Assembly: GCF_032191775.1 (NCBI RefSeq)
Contig: NZ_CP132507.1
Coordinates: 3,311,001-3,375,000 of the forward strand
From: Rhodoferax mekongensis
Lineage (GTDB): Bacteria; Pseudomonadota; Gammaproteobacteria; Burkholderiales; Burkholderiaceae_C
Direction: 5' to 3'
DNA length: 64,000 nucleotides
The notes below the pieces were generated by a model that made no database searches, was not told the DNA's origin, and worked only from the letters and a program-made list of their open reading frames with translations. Shown here piece by piece: positions 52,996 through 61,346 of the stretch. Each line of letters opens with the position of its first letter. The stretch's first letter is position 1. Both the position numbers and the translations under genes were made by a program.

Positions 52996-53922
52996 TCAGG
53001 CCCACATCAGCCGGTCACGGCCGGCGCCCTTGGCGGCATAGAGTGCGCGGTCTGCGTTGCGGATGTTTTCTACCGCGCTCAGGGCACGGTCCAACATGGT
53101 GAGGCCGGCCGAACAGGTGTGGTGAAAGCGGGGCAGCTCCGGCAGGGGCGAAGATTCGCGCACCAGCTCCAGAATGCCCTGCACCTTGGCCTCCATTTCA
53201 GGCGGGGTGACCATGGGGAACAGCAGCATGAACTCCTCTCCGCCAATGCGGCCGAAGCCGTCGTTGCGGCCCAGCGTGCCCACCACCAGTCGTGAGAAGC
53301 GTTGCAGCACCTCGTCGCCCGCGGTGTGGCCGTAGGTGTCGTTGATCTTCTTGAAGTAGTCCAGGTCCAGCAGTACCAGCCCGCAAGGCTGCTGGGTGCT
53401 GCGCAGCTGGTTCAGGCGCAAATCCAGCTGTTCCAGCACGTGGGCGCGGCTGCTCACCCCGGTGAGGGTGTCCACCTGCGCGGCACGCAAAGCGCCATCG
53501 CGCGCCTGGCGCAAAGACCGGTCGTTGGCGCGCAGGGCGGTAATGTCAAAGCCCACGCTCAGCATCCAGCCCTGGTCGTCCATGGTCTCGGTGATGTACA
53601 TCCAGCGGCCGTTGCGCAGGTCGGTCTCAAAGGCGCGAAACGGCAGCTTGCCCCGGCGGGCCTTGGCAGACACCAGCCAGGCCTCAAGGTCGTCGGTGTT
53701 GATGGCGACGCCCACTTTGTTGTGGTAGCTGTGGCGCATCATGTCGGACCACGACATCACCGTATCTCGCGCCATGCCGAAATCGGTGCAATGCGCGGGG
53801 TTGGCATAGCGCACCATGTCTTGCGGGTCGTACAGCACCACATGCAGCGGAGAGTGCTCATACAAGCTTGCGAAGTGTTTTGTCAGCTCCGCGCTGTCCG
53901 CGATACCCGAGATGTGTGCCAT
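52996..53922 (-). CDS. PAS-GGDEF diguanylate cyclase
   Basis: 308 residues: an N-terminal PAS domain (about 20-140; YEHSPLHVVLYDPQDMVRYANP) and a GGDEF domain (about 150-305) with LDLDYFKKINDTYGHTAGD and active-site IGGEEF intact. No clear RxxD inhibitory site. No membrane segment. Makes c-di-GMP in response to an unknown cytoplasmic signal. Divergent from glnS. Confidence 0.9.
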   Translation of the reverse strand: MAHISGIADSAELTKHFASLYEHSPLHVVLYDPQDMVRYANPAHCTDFGMARDTVMSWSDMMRHSYHNKVGVAINTDDLEAWLVSAKARRGKLPFRAFETDLRNGRWMYITETMDDQGWMLSVGFDITALRANDRSLRQARDGALRAAQVDTLTGVSSRAHVLEQLDLRLNQLRSTQQPCGLVLLDLDYFKKINDTYGHTAGDEVLQRFSRLVVGTLGRNDGFGRIGGEEFMLLFPMVTPPEMEAKVQGILELVRESSPLPELPRFHHTCSAGLTMLDRALSAVENIRNADRALYAAKGAGRDRLMWA

Positions 53923-53964
53923 ACGTTGCGCCCCTTGTGAGGGCAGAAATCATTGTTGTGGCGC

Positions 53965-54045
53965 CGATTTTAGACATCCACCCCGACACTGCACACCCCT
54001 GCCGCACGGCGGAACCCAGGCGGCGCAGATGCGGCGTCTAAAATC
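53965..54045. promoter_or_regulatory. Symmetric divergent promoter region, diguanylate cyclase / glnS
   Basis: GATTTTAGAC (53965-53974) and GTCTAAAATC (54036-54045) are inverted copies, each supplying a TAAAAT -10-like box facing its own gene. On the glnS side the box ends 7 bases before the ATG. -35 elements are weak. Confidence 0.45.
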
Positions 54046-54050
54046 ACCGA

Positions 54051-55874
54051 ATGAGCACCCCCACCCCCGCGAACACAGCTACTGATTCCGTCAAGCCCAG
54101 CAATTTTTTGCGCCAGATCATCGAGTCTGATCTGGAAAAAGGCACTTACGCCCAACGCCGCTGGGCAGGCACCCCCGGCGACGCCGCGCACCACGCTGCC
54201 GGCGAGCCCGACCCCGCCAAAATCCGCACCCGCTTTCCGCCCGAGCCCAACGGCTACCTGCACGTAGGCCACGCCAAGAGCATCTGCATCAACTTCGGGC
54301 TGGCGCGCGACTACGGTGGCGTGTGCCACCTGCGCTTTGACGACACCAACCCCGAAAAAGAAGACACCGAATACGTCAACAGCATCATCGACGCGGTGAA
54401 GTGGCTGGGCTTTGACTGGAACGGCAGCCAGGGCGACTACAGCGTGGCCCCCTACCAGGCCAGCGACTACTTTGACTTTATGTACCGCGCCGCCGAGGCG
54501 CTGATTGAAGCCGGCCACGCCTATGTGGACGAGCAAACGCCAGAGCAAATGCGCGTGAACCGTGGCGACTTTGGCAAGCCCGGTGTGGACAGCCCATTCC
54601 GCACCCGCACACCTGCCGAGAACCTGGCCCGCTTCCGCGAAATGCGCGACGGCAAGCATGAAGATGGATCGATGGTGCTGCGCGCCAAGATCGACATGGC
54701 CAGCCCCAACATCAACATGCGCGACCCGGCCATCTACCGCATTCGCCGCGCCACGCACCACAACACGGGCGACACCTGGTGCATCTACCCCATGTACACC
54801 TTTGCGCATCCGATTGAGGACGCACTGGAGCAAATCACCCACAGCATTTGTACGCTGGAGTTTGAAGACCAGCGCCCGTTTTACGAATGGCTGATGGACC
54901 GCTTGTGCGAGAGCGGCCTGCTGGCTGCCCCCGCGCCCAAGCAATATGAATTTGCCCGCCTGAACCTCACCTATGTGATTACCAGCAAACGCAAGCTGGC
55001 CGCGCTGGTGAACGAAGGCAAGGTCAGCGGCTGGGACGACCCGCGCATGCCCACCATCGTCGGCCTGCGCCGCCGTGGCTACACGCCCGCCGCCATCCAA
55101 CTGTTTGCCGAGCGCATTGGCGTGACCAAGAGCGACAGCTGGATCGACTACAGCACCCTGGAAGGCTGCCTGCGCGAAGACCTGGAAAACACCGCCCACC
55201 GCGGCATGGCCGTGCTGAACCCGGTGAAGCTGGTGCTGACCAACTGGGGCGAAGTGTTTGCCGCACAAGGCGGCGACGCTTATCTGGACGCGTGCAGCCT
55301 GCCCGCCCTGCCCCATCCGCCCGAAGGCGTCGAAAGCCCGGCGCGCCACTTCACCATCGGCAAAGAGGTGTGGATCGAGCGTGAAGACTTTGAAGAAGTG
55401 CCCCCCAAGGGCTACAAGCGCCTGTTCCCCGGCAACAAGGTGCGCCTGAAGGGCGGCCACGTGATCGAGTGCACCGGCTGCACCAAAGATGCCAATGGTG
55501 TCATCACCGAAGTGCTGGCCACCGTGGTGCCTGACACCAAGAGCGGCACCCCCGGCGCCGACCTGGTGAAGGTGAAAGCTGCCATCACCTGGGTGGGCGT
55601 GGCCGACGGCGTGCACGCCGAAGTGCGCATGTACGACCGCCTGTTCAGCGACGCCCAGCCCGACGCGGGCGGCAAAGACTTCCTGGAAAGCCTGAACCCC
55701 AACAGCCTGAAGGTGGTGACCGCCATCGTGGAGCCATCGCTGGCCAACGCGCAGCCCGACCAGAAGTTTCAGTTTGAACGCCACGGCTACTTTGTGGCCG
55801 ACCGCGTGGACCACAAGACGGACAAGCCGGTGTTTAACTTGGCGGTGGGGTTGAAGGATTCTTGGGGGAAGTAA
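54051..55874 (+). CDS. glnS: Glutaminyl-tRNA synthetase
   Basis: Class I synthetase charging tRNA-Gln. 607 residues, somewhat longer than E. coli GlnRS. RFPPEPNGYLHVGHAKSICIN carries the HIGH-type motif (HVGH, about residue 71). LRFDDTNPEKED, YDFVYRAAEALIEAG-type sequence and the KMSKS-equivalent VITSKRKL follow, then the C-terminal anticodon-binding beta-barrels. No Shine-Dalgarno is seen before ATG 54051. Terminated at 55895. Confidence 0.95.
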   Translation: MSTPTPANTATDSVKPSNFLRQIIESDLEKGTYAQRRWAGTPGDAAHHAAGEPDPAKIRTRFPPEPNGYLHVGHAKSICINFGLARDYGGVCHLRFDDTNPEKEDTEYVNSIIDAVKWLGFDWNGSQGDYSVAPYQASDYFDFMYRAAEALIEAGHAYVDEQTPEQMRVNRGDFGKPGVDSPFRTRTPAENLARFREMRDGKHEDGSMVLRAKIDMASPNINMRDPAIYRIRRATHHNTGDTWCIYPMYTFAHPIEDALEQITHSICTLEFEDQRPFYEWLMDRLCESGLLAAPAPKQYEFARLNLTYVITSKRKLAALVNEGKVSGWDDPRMPTIVGLRRRGYTPAAIQLFAERIGVTKSDSWIDYSTLEGCLREDLENTAHRGMAVLNPVKLVLTNWGEVFAAQGGDAYLDACSLPALPHPPEGVESPARHFTIGKEVWIEREDFEEVPPKGYKRLFPGNKVRLKGGHVIECTGCTKDANGVITEVLATVVPDTKSGTPGADLVKVKAAITWVGVADGVHAEVRMYDRLFSDAQPDAGGKDFLESLNPNSLKVVTAIVEPSLANAQPDQKFQFERHGYFVADRVDHKTDKPVFNLAVGLKDSWGK

Positions 55875-55894
55875 GCTACCCAAAAGCTACCAGG

Positions 55895-55931
55895 AAGGCC
55901 AACACCGCCCGTCGGTGCTGGCCTTTGTTTT
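55895..55931 (+). terminator. Intrinsic terminator after glnS
   Basis: AAGGCCAACACCG and CGGTGCTGGCCTT pair with one mismatch around a 5-nt loop, followed by TGTTTTTG. Confidence 0.85.
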
Positions 55932-56030
55932 TGACTTTCTTTCACCCCAAGTAGATAAGTGGCACCTTGCAGACAGATACTGCCAAGCGTGGCGGAAACT
56001 CTTGCGACGAGTCAAATTACGATCAAGCGT

Positions 56031-56543
56031 ATGGCCAAACAACCATTCACCGTCGATTACACAAAGCATCAAGAAATGATGGACGAATGGGCGCTCGCGA
56101 TAGGTCGCTTCATGGTCCAGTTCACAAGTTATGAATACTGGACTTACCAGTACATCAAGACTTTCGGTTCCGATCGCCTAAGTAGAGCTACCAGTGACCT
56201 GATGCTCAACTCAAGAGCACCAGTTGCCGAGTCACTGGTTTTAGAAATTGGGCTTGTACCGGAAATGCAGAATCGCGTTCAAGCAGCATTCAAGAAACTC
56301 AAGGGGTTGGCATCTAGCCGTAATCTTGTTGCACACAACGGCCCGATGATGCACGTGTATACGAATGCAGAAGGTCAAATGCTTCTGCAGATCGAGCTTC
56401 GAAGCTCGAAGGACGAAGAAAAACAGATCACCATAGAGCGGCTTAACCAACTTTCCGCGGAGGCCCGCACGCTAGATGAGGAACTCGCACTGTTGTACGG
56501 AGAAGTTCAACAGAAGAAAAATCAAGTAGCCGCTGGTCAATAA
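56031..56543 (+). CDS. Hypothetical protein, AT-rich, probably acquired
   Basis: 170 residues, helical and charged; no signal or membrane segment. Segments such as RFMVQFTSYEYWTYQYIKTF and SSRNLVAHNGPMM recall small helical proteins with a HEPN-like R-x4-6-H arrangement (R-N-L-V-A-H), but this is only a resemblance. GC content is visibly lower and codon use different from both neighbours. An in-frame start at 55959 is possible; ATG 56031 is preferred. Confidence 0.6.
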   Translation: MAKQPFTVDYTKHQEMMDEWALAIGRFMVQFTSYEYWTYQYIKTFGSDRLSRATSDLMLNSRAPVAESLVLEIGLVPEMQNRVQAAFKKLKGLASSRNLVAHNGPMMHVYTNAEGQMLLQIELRSSKDEEKQITIERLNQLSAEARTLDEELALLYGEVQQKKNQVAAGQ

Positions 56544-56583
56544 ATTCCATTAGGCGCAACTTACTGATTCCACTTTGCACCAA

Positions 56584-57123
56584 ATGGCCCCCCAATCCAT
56601 CCTCCACTTCTGGTTCACCGAGCTAACCCCCAAGCAGCACTTCGCCAAAGACGCTGCCTTGGACGAAGCCATCCGCACCCGCTTCGGCGCCACGCTGGAA
56701 GCTGCGGCGCGGTGTGAGCTGTTTGCCTGGCGCGCCACGCCGGAGGGGCGGCTGGCGGAGGTGTTGGTGCTGGACCAGTTCTCGCGCAATGTGTACCGCG
56801 ACACCGCCCGCGCCTTTGCGCAGGACGCGCTGGCCCTGGTGCTGGCGCAAGAGCTGGTGGCCAGTGGGCAGGACCGCAGCCTGCCCCTGGCACAGCGCAG
56901 CTTTGCCTACATGCCCTACATGCACAGCGAGTCCGCGCTGGTGCACGCGCAAGCCGTGGCCCTGTTTTCGCAGCCGGGCATGGAAGACACCCTGCGCTTT
57001 GAGCTGCGCCACAAAGAGATCATCGACCGCTTCGGCCGCTACCCCCACCGCAACGCCATCCTGGGCCGGACCTCCACGCCCGAGGAGCTGGCTTTCCTGA
57101 GCGAACCGGGGTCTTCGTTTTAG
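56584..57123 (+). CDS. DUF924 family protein
   Basis: 179-residue helical protein: ILHFWFTELTPKQHFAKDAA, LVLDQFSRNVYRDTARAF and LRHKEIIDRFGRYPHRNAIL are the recognised DUF924 blocks. The family has a TPR-like fold of unknown function. ATG 56584 is preferred to a TTG 9 bases upstream. Confidence 0.85.
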   Translation: MAPQSILHFWFTELTPKQHFAKDAALDEAIRTRFGATLEAAARCELFAWRATPEGRLAEVLVLDQFSRNVYRDTARAFAQDALALVLAQELVASGQDRSLPLAQRSFAYMPYMHSESALVHAQAVALFSQPGMEDTLRFELRHKEIIDRFGRYPHRNAILGRTSTPEELAFLSEPGSSF

Positions 57124-57139
57124 GTTTTCGGCAGCAGGC

Positions 57140-57190
57140 TTGCTACTCTTTTAGTAGCTGCTCGCGCATATTCCACAAGCGCTAGAGGCC
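57140..57190 (+). repeat. Dispersed palindromic element, copy 13
   Basis: TTGCTACTCTTTTAGTAGCT, then GCTCGCGCATATTCCACAAG and CGCTAGAGGCC. Full length, with a perfect GCTAC/GTAGC stem. Lies between the DUF924 gene and the DUF6929-like gene. Confidence 0.93.
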
Positions 57191-57232
57191 TATTTTGCTT
57201 AGATTTCGCGGTGGTGCGCTCTATACTGCCGC

Positions 57233-58171
57233 ATGCCCCAAATCAGTAGCCCCACCCTCACCCCACAGCTGCTGCGCCAGCTAACGCTTAACCCGGCAGA
57301 CCACCCCCGTGGTGTGGCGCATTTGAGTGCGGCCAGCGGCCTGGTGCGCGTGGGCGAGCGCCTGTATGTGGTGGCCGACGACGAGGTGCACCTGGGCGTG
57401 TTTGACAGCAGCGCCATGCACGCCCCCGGCGCGCTGCTGCGCTTGCTGGAGGGCGACTTGCCGCACGACAAGGGCGCGCGCAAAAAAGCCAAGCCCGACC
57501 TCGAAACCCTGGCCCAACTGCCGCCTCTGCCCGGCCACACCCACGGGGCCTTGCTGGCCTTGGGGTCTGGCTCCAAGCCGCAGCGTGAAACCGCGGTGCT
57601 GCTGCCGCTGGATGCGCAGGGAACTCCGCTTGGGCAAGTGGACACCATCGATCTGGCGCCGCTGTATGCGCCGCTGCGCGAGCGGTTTGCAGACCTGAAT
57701 ATTGAAGGCGCTTTTGTGCTGAGCAACGAGTTGCTCTTGCTGCAGCGGGGCAACAAGGGCAACGCCTTGAGCGCGTGCATTCGCTACGAATGGAGCCACA
57801 TCGCCCCTTGGCTGGCAGGCCTGCAGCCCCAGCCGCCCGCCCCCCACCATGTGCAAACCATGGATTTGGGCGAGGTAGCCGGTGTGCCCCTGAGCCTGAC
57901 CGATGGCACGCCCCTGCACGGCGGCGCCTGGGCCTTTTGCGCCGTGGCCGAAAGCACCGACGACAGCTACCACGACGGCGCCTGCGTAGGCTCCGCCATT
58001 GGCATCGTCACGCCAGATGGTCAGGTGAAGCTGCAGCTGCTGGCCGGCGCCCCCAAGGTTGAGGGCATTGCCGCCCAAGCCGCAGACGGTGGCTGGCAGA
58101 TCACCCTGGTGACCGACCCCGACGAGCCACGCACCCCCGCGCAGATGCTGCAAACGCACTGGGTGCTGTAA
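57233..58171 (+). CDS. DUF6929-like protein (predicted beta-propeller)
   Basis: 312 residues, no signal peptide. Repeating strand pattern such as RVGERLYVVADDEVHLGVF, HGALLALGSGSKP, NELLLLQRGNKGNALS and GSAIGIVTPDGQVKL suggests a beta-propeller. No catalytic motif seen and function unknown. It is followed after 22 bases by the GIY-YIG-like gene. Confidence 0.65.
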   Translation: MPQISSPTLTPQLLRQLTLNPADHPRGVAHLSAASGLVRVGERLYVVADDEVHLGVFDSSAMHAPGALLRLLEGDLPHDKGARKKAKPDLETLAQLPPLPGHTHGALLALGSGSKPQRETAVLLPLDAQGTPLGQVDTIDLAPLYAPLRERFADLNIEGAFVLSNELLLLQRGNKGNALSACIRYEWSHIAPWLAGLQPQPPAPHHVQTMDLGEVAGVPLSLTDGTPLHGGAWAFCAVAESTDDSYHDGACVGSAIGIVTPDGQVKLQLLAGAPKVEGIAAQAADGGWQITLVTDPDEPRTPAQMLQTHWVL

Positions 58172-58193
58172 CGGCGCAAAAGCAACCCGCCCC

Positions 58194-58520
58194 ATGGCCC
58201 GCCGCAAGCACCACCACGTCTATGTGATTGAGCTGCACAAAGAGGTGCTGCTGGAGCCACGCTTTCGCAAAAACAACCCGGGCTATGTGGAAGGCAAGCC
58301 CTGCGTGTACGTGGGCATGACCGGGCTGGACCCGGATGTTCGCTTCGACAAACACAAAGCCGGCATCCAGGCCAACCGCTTCGCCCAGCAATACGGCCTG
58401 CGCCTGCTGCCCGACTTGTACGAAGGCTTTAACCCCATGAGCTACGACGACGCGGTAGACAAAGAAATAGAAGTCGCCATAGACCTGCATTCCGCCGGGT
58501 TCGGGGTTTGGCAGGCTTGA
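58194..58520 (+). CDS. GIY-YIG-like small protein
   Basis: 108 residues. HHVYVIELHKEV and CVYVGMTGLDPDVRFDKHKAG mimic the paired GIY...YIG strands followed by the conserved Arg and His of GIY-YIG nucleases; a later Glu lies in DKEIEVAIDLH. The spacing between the two strands is longer than usual because of an inserted FRKNNPGYVEGKP. Could be an active single-domain nuclease or a diverged relative. A stand-alone gene with no mobile-element context. Confidence 0.6.
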   Translation: MARRKHHHVYVIELHKEVLLEPRFRKNNPGYVEGKPCVYVGMTGLDPDVRFDKHKAGIQANRFAQQYGLRLLPDLYEGFNPMSYDDAVDKEIEVAIDLHSAGFGVWQA

Positions 58521-58539
58521 GGCTTGAGGCGTGAGTAAA

Positions 58540-58590
58540 TTTGCTACGCTTTTGGTAGCTGCTCGCGCATATTCCATGGGCGCTAACGGC
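58540..58590 (+). repeat. Dispersed palindromic element, copy 14
   Basis: TTTGCTACGCTTTTGGTAGC, then TGCTCGCGCATATTCCATGG and GCGCTAACGGC. The best-preserved copy, used as the reference for the family. Confidence 0.95.
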
Positions 58591-58618
58591 ACTTTTTATT
58601 CATAATCAACTGCTCATC

Positions 58619-58903
58619 ATGTCCATAACCCCCAAGTTCATCCACCTGCCCGATGGCCCTGTGCCCGGCCCTTTACAGCTGCTGCCCGTAAACGCCGAGG
58701 TACTGGCCGTGCACACGGCAGATGGTGCGCATGTGGGTTCGCTCAAGAAGATTGGCGCGGTTTGGAAGTTCAAGGCTATGGGCTACGACGCGGCCGGCGG
58801 CATGGAGCCCGGAGGGGGCCCGCTCACTGACCAGCACAACATGCAGTTCACAGCGCCCGATGCCGCCGAGGTAAGCGCGCGGCTACTTGCAGTGGGCCCA
58901 TAG
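58619..58903 (+). CDS. Small hypothetical protein
   Basis: 94 residues, soluble, no recognised family. VLAVHTADGAHVGSLKKIGAVWKFKAMGYD suggests a small beta-rich domain. It sits between a palindromic element and udk with no clear Shine-Dalgarno. Confidence 0.6.
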   Translation: MSITPKFIHLPDGPVPGPLQLLPVNAEVLAVHTADGAHVGSLKKIGAVWKFKAMGYDAAGGMEPGGGPLTDQHNMQFTAPDAAEVSARLLAVGP

Positions 58904-58952
58904 GCCCCGCTCGTAAAATAGCGCGCTTTGTCGTCACGGAACCAGTTCACCC

Positions 58953-59594
58953 ATGCCTAAAACCAATAACAAACCTTTCGTGATCGGCGTTGCCGGGGGC
59001 AGTGGCAGTGGCAAGTCCACGGTAACGCGCCAGGTACTGGCGTCCATCGGCCCCGAGATGGCCTCGGTGGTGTACCAGGACGACTACTACTGCGACCAGA
59101 CGCATCTCTCGCCCGAAGAGCGCGTCAAAACCAATTACGACCACCCCGACGCTTTCGACTGGCCCCTGATGGTGCAGCACATGCAGGCCCTGCGCCGCGG
59201 CGAAGCCATTGACATGCCCACCTACGATTTCGTGAAGCACAACCGCGCGCCCACCACCGTGGTGGTGAACCCGGCGCCGGTGATCGTGATTGAAGGCCTG
59301 TTTGCGCTGTTCGACCCCGACTTGCGCAAGATGATGTCGCTGAAGATCTTTGTGGATACGGCGGCCGACGTGCGCTTTATCCGCCGCCTGCAGCGCGACA
59401 TTACCGAGCGCGGCCGCAGCACCGAGAGCGTGATCGCCCAGTACCTGGAAACCGTGCGCCCCATGCACAAGCAGTTCATCGAGCCCACCAAGCGGCACGC
59501 CCACGTCATCCTGCCCCACGGCGCCAACGACCCTGCGGTGGACATCATCACCACCAAGGTCAAAACCCTGATTCAGGATCTGGAGCGCGGCTAA
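58953..59594 (+). CDS. udk: Uridine kinase
   Basis: Phosphorylates uridine and cytidine in pyrimidine salvage. 213 residues: Walker A GVAGGSGSGKST (about residues 11-22), YQDDYYCDQTHLSPEER, NYDHPDAFDW and FVDTAADVRFIRRLQRDI. Standard length and N-terminus. Overlaps the convergent M14 peptidase gene by 4 bases. Confidence 0.94.
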   Translation: MPKTNNKPFVIGVAGGSGSGKSTVTRQVLASIGPEMASVVYQDDYYCDQTHLSPEERVKTNYDHPDAFDWPLMVQHMQALRRGEAIDMPTYDFVKHNRAPTTVVVNPAPVIVIEGLFALFDPDLRKMMSLKIFVDTAADVRFIRRLQRDITERGRSTESVIAQYLETVRPMHKQFIEPTKRHAHVILPHGANDPAVDIITTKVKTLIQDLERG

Positions 59595-60532
59595 GCACTC
59601 GCTGCACGGATCACAAAGTCCAGAGCAGCGCATGTAGCCGCCACTTGCGCGGCAACGCATTGCTCGGGCGTGGCTCTGGGGCTGTCGGGATAAACCTCGG
59701 TGGTGCTGGTGTAGCGCGCGCCGGTGATGCCGGCGCACAGGCCCCAGCCCACCATGTCGTACTCAATGACGCCACGGGCCGACAAGGGCGTGCCGATGAT
59801 GCCGCCCTCCCCGTCGGTGGGCGCAATGTGCGTGATGCGCTCTACCGCCTGCAGGATGGCTTGCTGGAATGCGGGTTGGGGGTTGCCGGTGTCGTCCACC
59901 AGATAGAAGCCATCGGGGATAGTGGCGGGCTCAAACGGCTTGCCATCGCGCGCGGCTACGGCAGGGCGGTATTCGCTCTCGTCGGTGTCGGTAGTTTCGT
60001 GCAGGTCAATGTGTGCAGCAAACTGACCCAGCAGGGGTGCCACCAAACGCATGAGGGCCGCACTCTCTTGAGCAGGGCTGTCGGCGCGGAAGCTGCGGTT
60101 GGGGTCCAGCGCGTCGAAGTTCCAGCGCTGAATACGCTCGTAGGCCCAGGGGCTCACACATGGCGCCATCAGCAGGTTCACACGGCCGGCGTAGGCGGCA
60201 GCATGCTCCGCGGCAAAGCGCAATGCGCCATGCACGCCACTGGTCTCGTACCCGTGCACTCCGCCCGTGACCAACACCGTGGGCAACGCACTGCTCCAAC
60301 TGCGGCTGCGCAAGGCCATGAGTGGGAAGCGCTCTTCGCTGTGCACGGAATCCGCATAGACGACTTCGCCATAGCTTTCCACGTCCCACTGCGCACGCAT
60401 CTGCTCCACCGCAGAGAGCACTTCGTCGGCATAGCTGCGCTGGCGCACCTGGCGGGCGCGCCACTGCTGAACTTCGGCGGGGCCCCAGGCTTGGCCGGGG
60501 GTGCCGAGAGGATAGAAACGGGGGATAGTCAT
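59591..60532 (-). CDS. M14 family zinc metallocarboxypeptidase-like protein
   Basis: 313 residues, cytoplasmic. Zinc ligands appear as GGVHGYETSG (H-x-x-E) and HIDLHE (distal His), with LDPNRSF nearby and a C-terminal TTEVYPDSP that could carry the catalytic Glu. This matches the M14/succinylglutamate desuccinylase-like group; substrate unknown. Tail-to-tail overlap with udk. Confidence 0.8.
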   Translation of the reverse strand: MTIPRFYPLGTPGQAWGPAEVQQWRARQVRQRSYADEVLSAVEQMRAQWDVESYGEVVYADSVHSEERFPLMALRSRSWSSALPTVLVTGGVHGYETSGVHGALRFAAEHAAAYAGRVNLLMAPCVSPWAYERIQRWNFDALDPNRSFRADSPAQESAALMRLVAPLLGQFAAHIDLHETTDTDESEYRPAVAARDGKPFEPATIPDGFYLVDDTGNPQPAFQQAILQAVERITHIAPTDGEGGIIGTPLSARGVIEYDMVGWGLCAGITGARYTSTTEVYPDSPRATPEQCVAAQVAATCAALDFVIRAASA

Positions 60533-60557
60533 GAATGTAGCTTCTTCGCCTGATCTG

Positions 60558-60609
60558 TTTGCTACGATTTTAGTAGCTGCTCGCGCACATTATTCTGGCG
60601 CCAGAGGGC
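60558..60609 (+). repeat. Dispersed palindromic element, copy 15
   Basis: TTTGCTACGATTTTAGTAGC, then TGCTCGCGCACATTATTCTG and GCGCCAGAGGGC. Full length with a perfect left stem; the right end reads GGCGCCA instead of GGCGCTA. Between the divergent M14 and GST genes. Confidence 0.93.
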
Positions 60610-60713
60610 TTTTTTATGCATGGTCCATGCGCAGAGGTCCGCCTGCATAGAATGCGCTACGCCCTGCACACCTGACGTGCAGGCCCGAAACACCCGCCTA
60701 CAAGGAAGACACC

Positions 60714-61337
60714 ATGCCCCAATTGAAACTCAGCTACTTTGACATGCACGGCGGCCGCGCTGAACCTGTGCGCCTGGCCCTGCACCTGGGCGGTGTGGCG
60801 TTTGATGACCACCGCTTTACCTTCCCGCAGTTTGCTGAAATCCGCAAATCCACTCCGTTCGGCCAAGTGCCGACTTTGGATGTGGATGGCACCCAGTTCA
60901 CCCAGAGCGATGCGCTCTTGCGCTTTGCGGGCAAGCTGGCCGGCCTGTACCCCACCGACCCATTGCAAGCCTTGTACTGCGATGAAGTGACCTATGTGGT
61001 GGAAGACGCAGGCGTCAAGATGGGCCCCACGTTCCGCATGAGCGGCGAAGAGCAAAAGGCCGCGCGTTTGGCGCTGGTGAATGGCTCCATGCCCGTGTAT
61101 TTGGGCTGGCTGCAGCAGCGCTTGCAAGCACAAGGCGGTGAGTTTTTTGCTGACGGCCGACTCACCGTGGCAGACCTGAAAGTGTTTATCGATGTGCGCG
61201 CCTTGAACTCCGGCCGCTTTGACCATGTGCCCACCGACCTGGTAGAGCGCGTGGCCCCTGCGCTGAATGCACACATGCAGCGCATTGCCGAGACACCGGC
61301 CATCAAGGCCTATTACGCCCAATTCGCGGCCAAGTAA
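60714..61337 (+). CDS. Glutathione S-transferase family protein
   Basis: 207 residues: N-terminal thioredoxin-like domain KLSYFDMHGGRAEPVRLAL with the Tyr of sigma/alpha-type GSTs in SYF, FGQVPTLDVDG with cis-Pro and QSDALLRF (glutathione site), then an all-helical C-terminal domain ending AIKAYYAQFAAK. GGAAGACACC precedes the ATG. Conjugation or peroxidase activity; substrate unknown. Confidence 0.9.
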   Translation: MPQLKLSYFDMHGGRAEPVRLALHLGGVAFDDHRFTFPQFAEIRKSTPFGQVPTLDVDGTQFTQSDALLRFAGKLAGLYPTDPLQALYCDEVTYVVEDAGVKMGPTFRMSGEEQKAARLALVNGSMPVYLGWLQQRLQAQGGEFFADGRLTVADLKVFIDVRALNSGRFDHVPTDLVERVAPALNAHMQRIAETPAIKAYYAQFAAK

Positions 61338-61346
61338 GCGCGCGCT

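Noticed and set aside
52969..53000. CCTGAGC/GCTCAGG hairpin as a terminator between convergent genes
   Set aside because: Only a 7-bp stem with an 18-nt loop and no T-run; overlaps a stop codon, weak evidence.
53970..55883. 637-codon open frame antisense to glnS
   Set aside because: High GC and codon bias leave the opposite strand open; the translation is low-complexity (many H, G, V, A) and glnS is certain.
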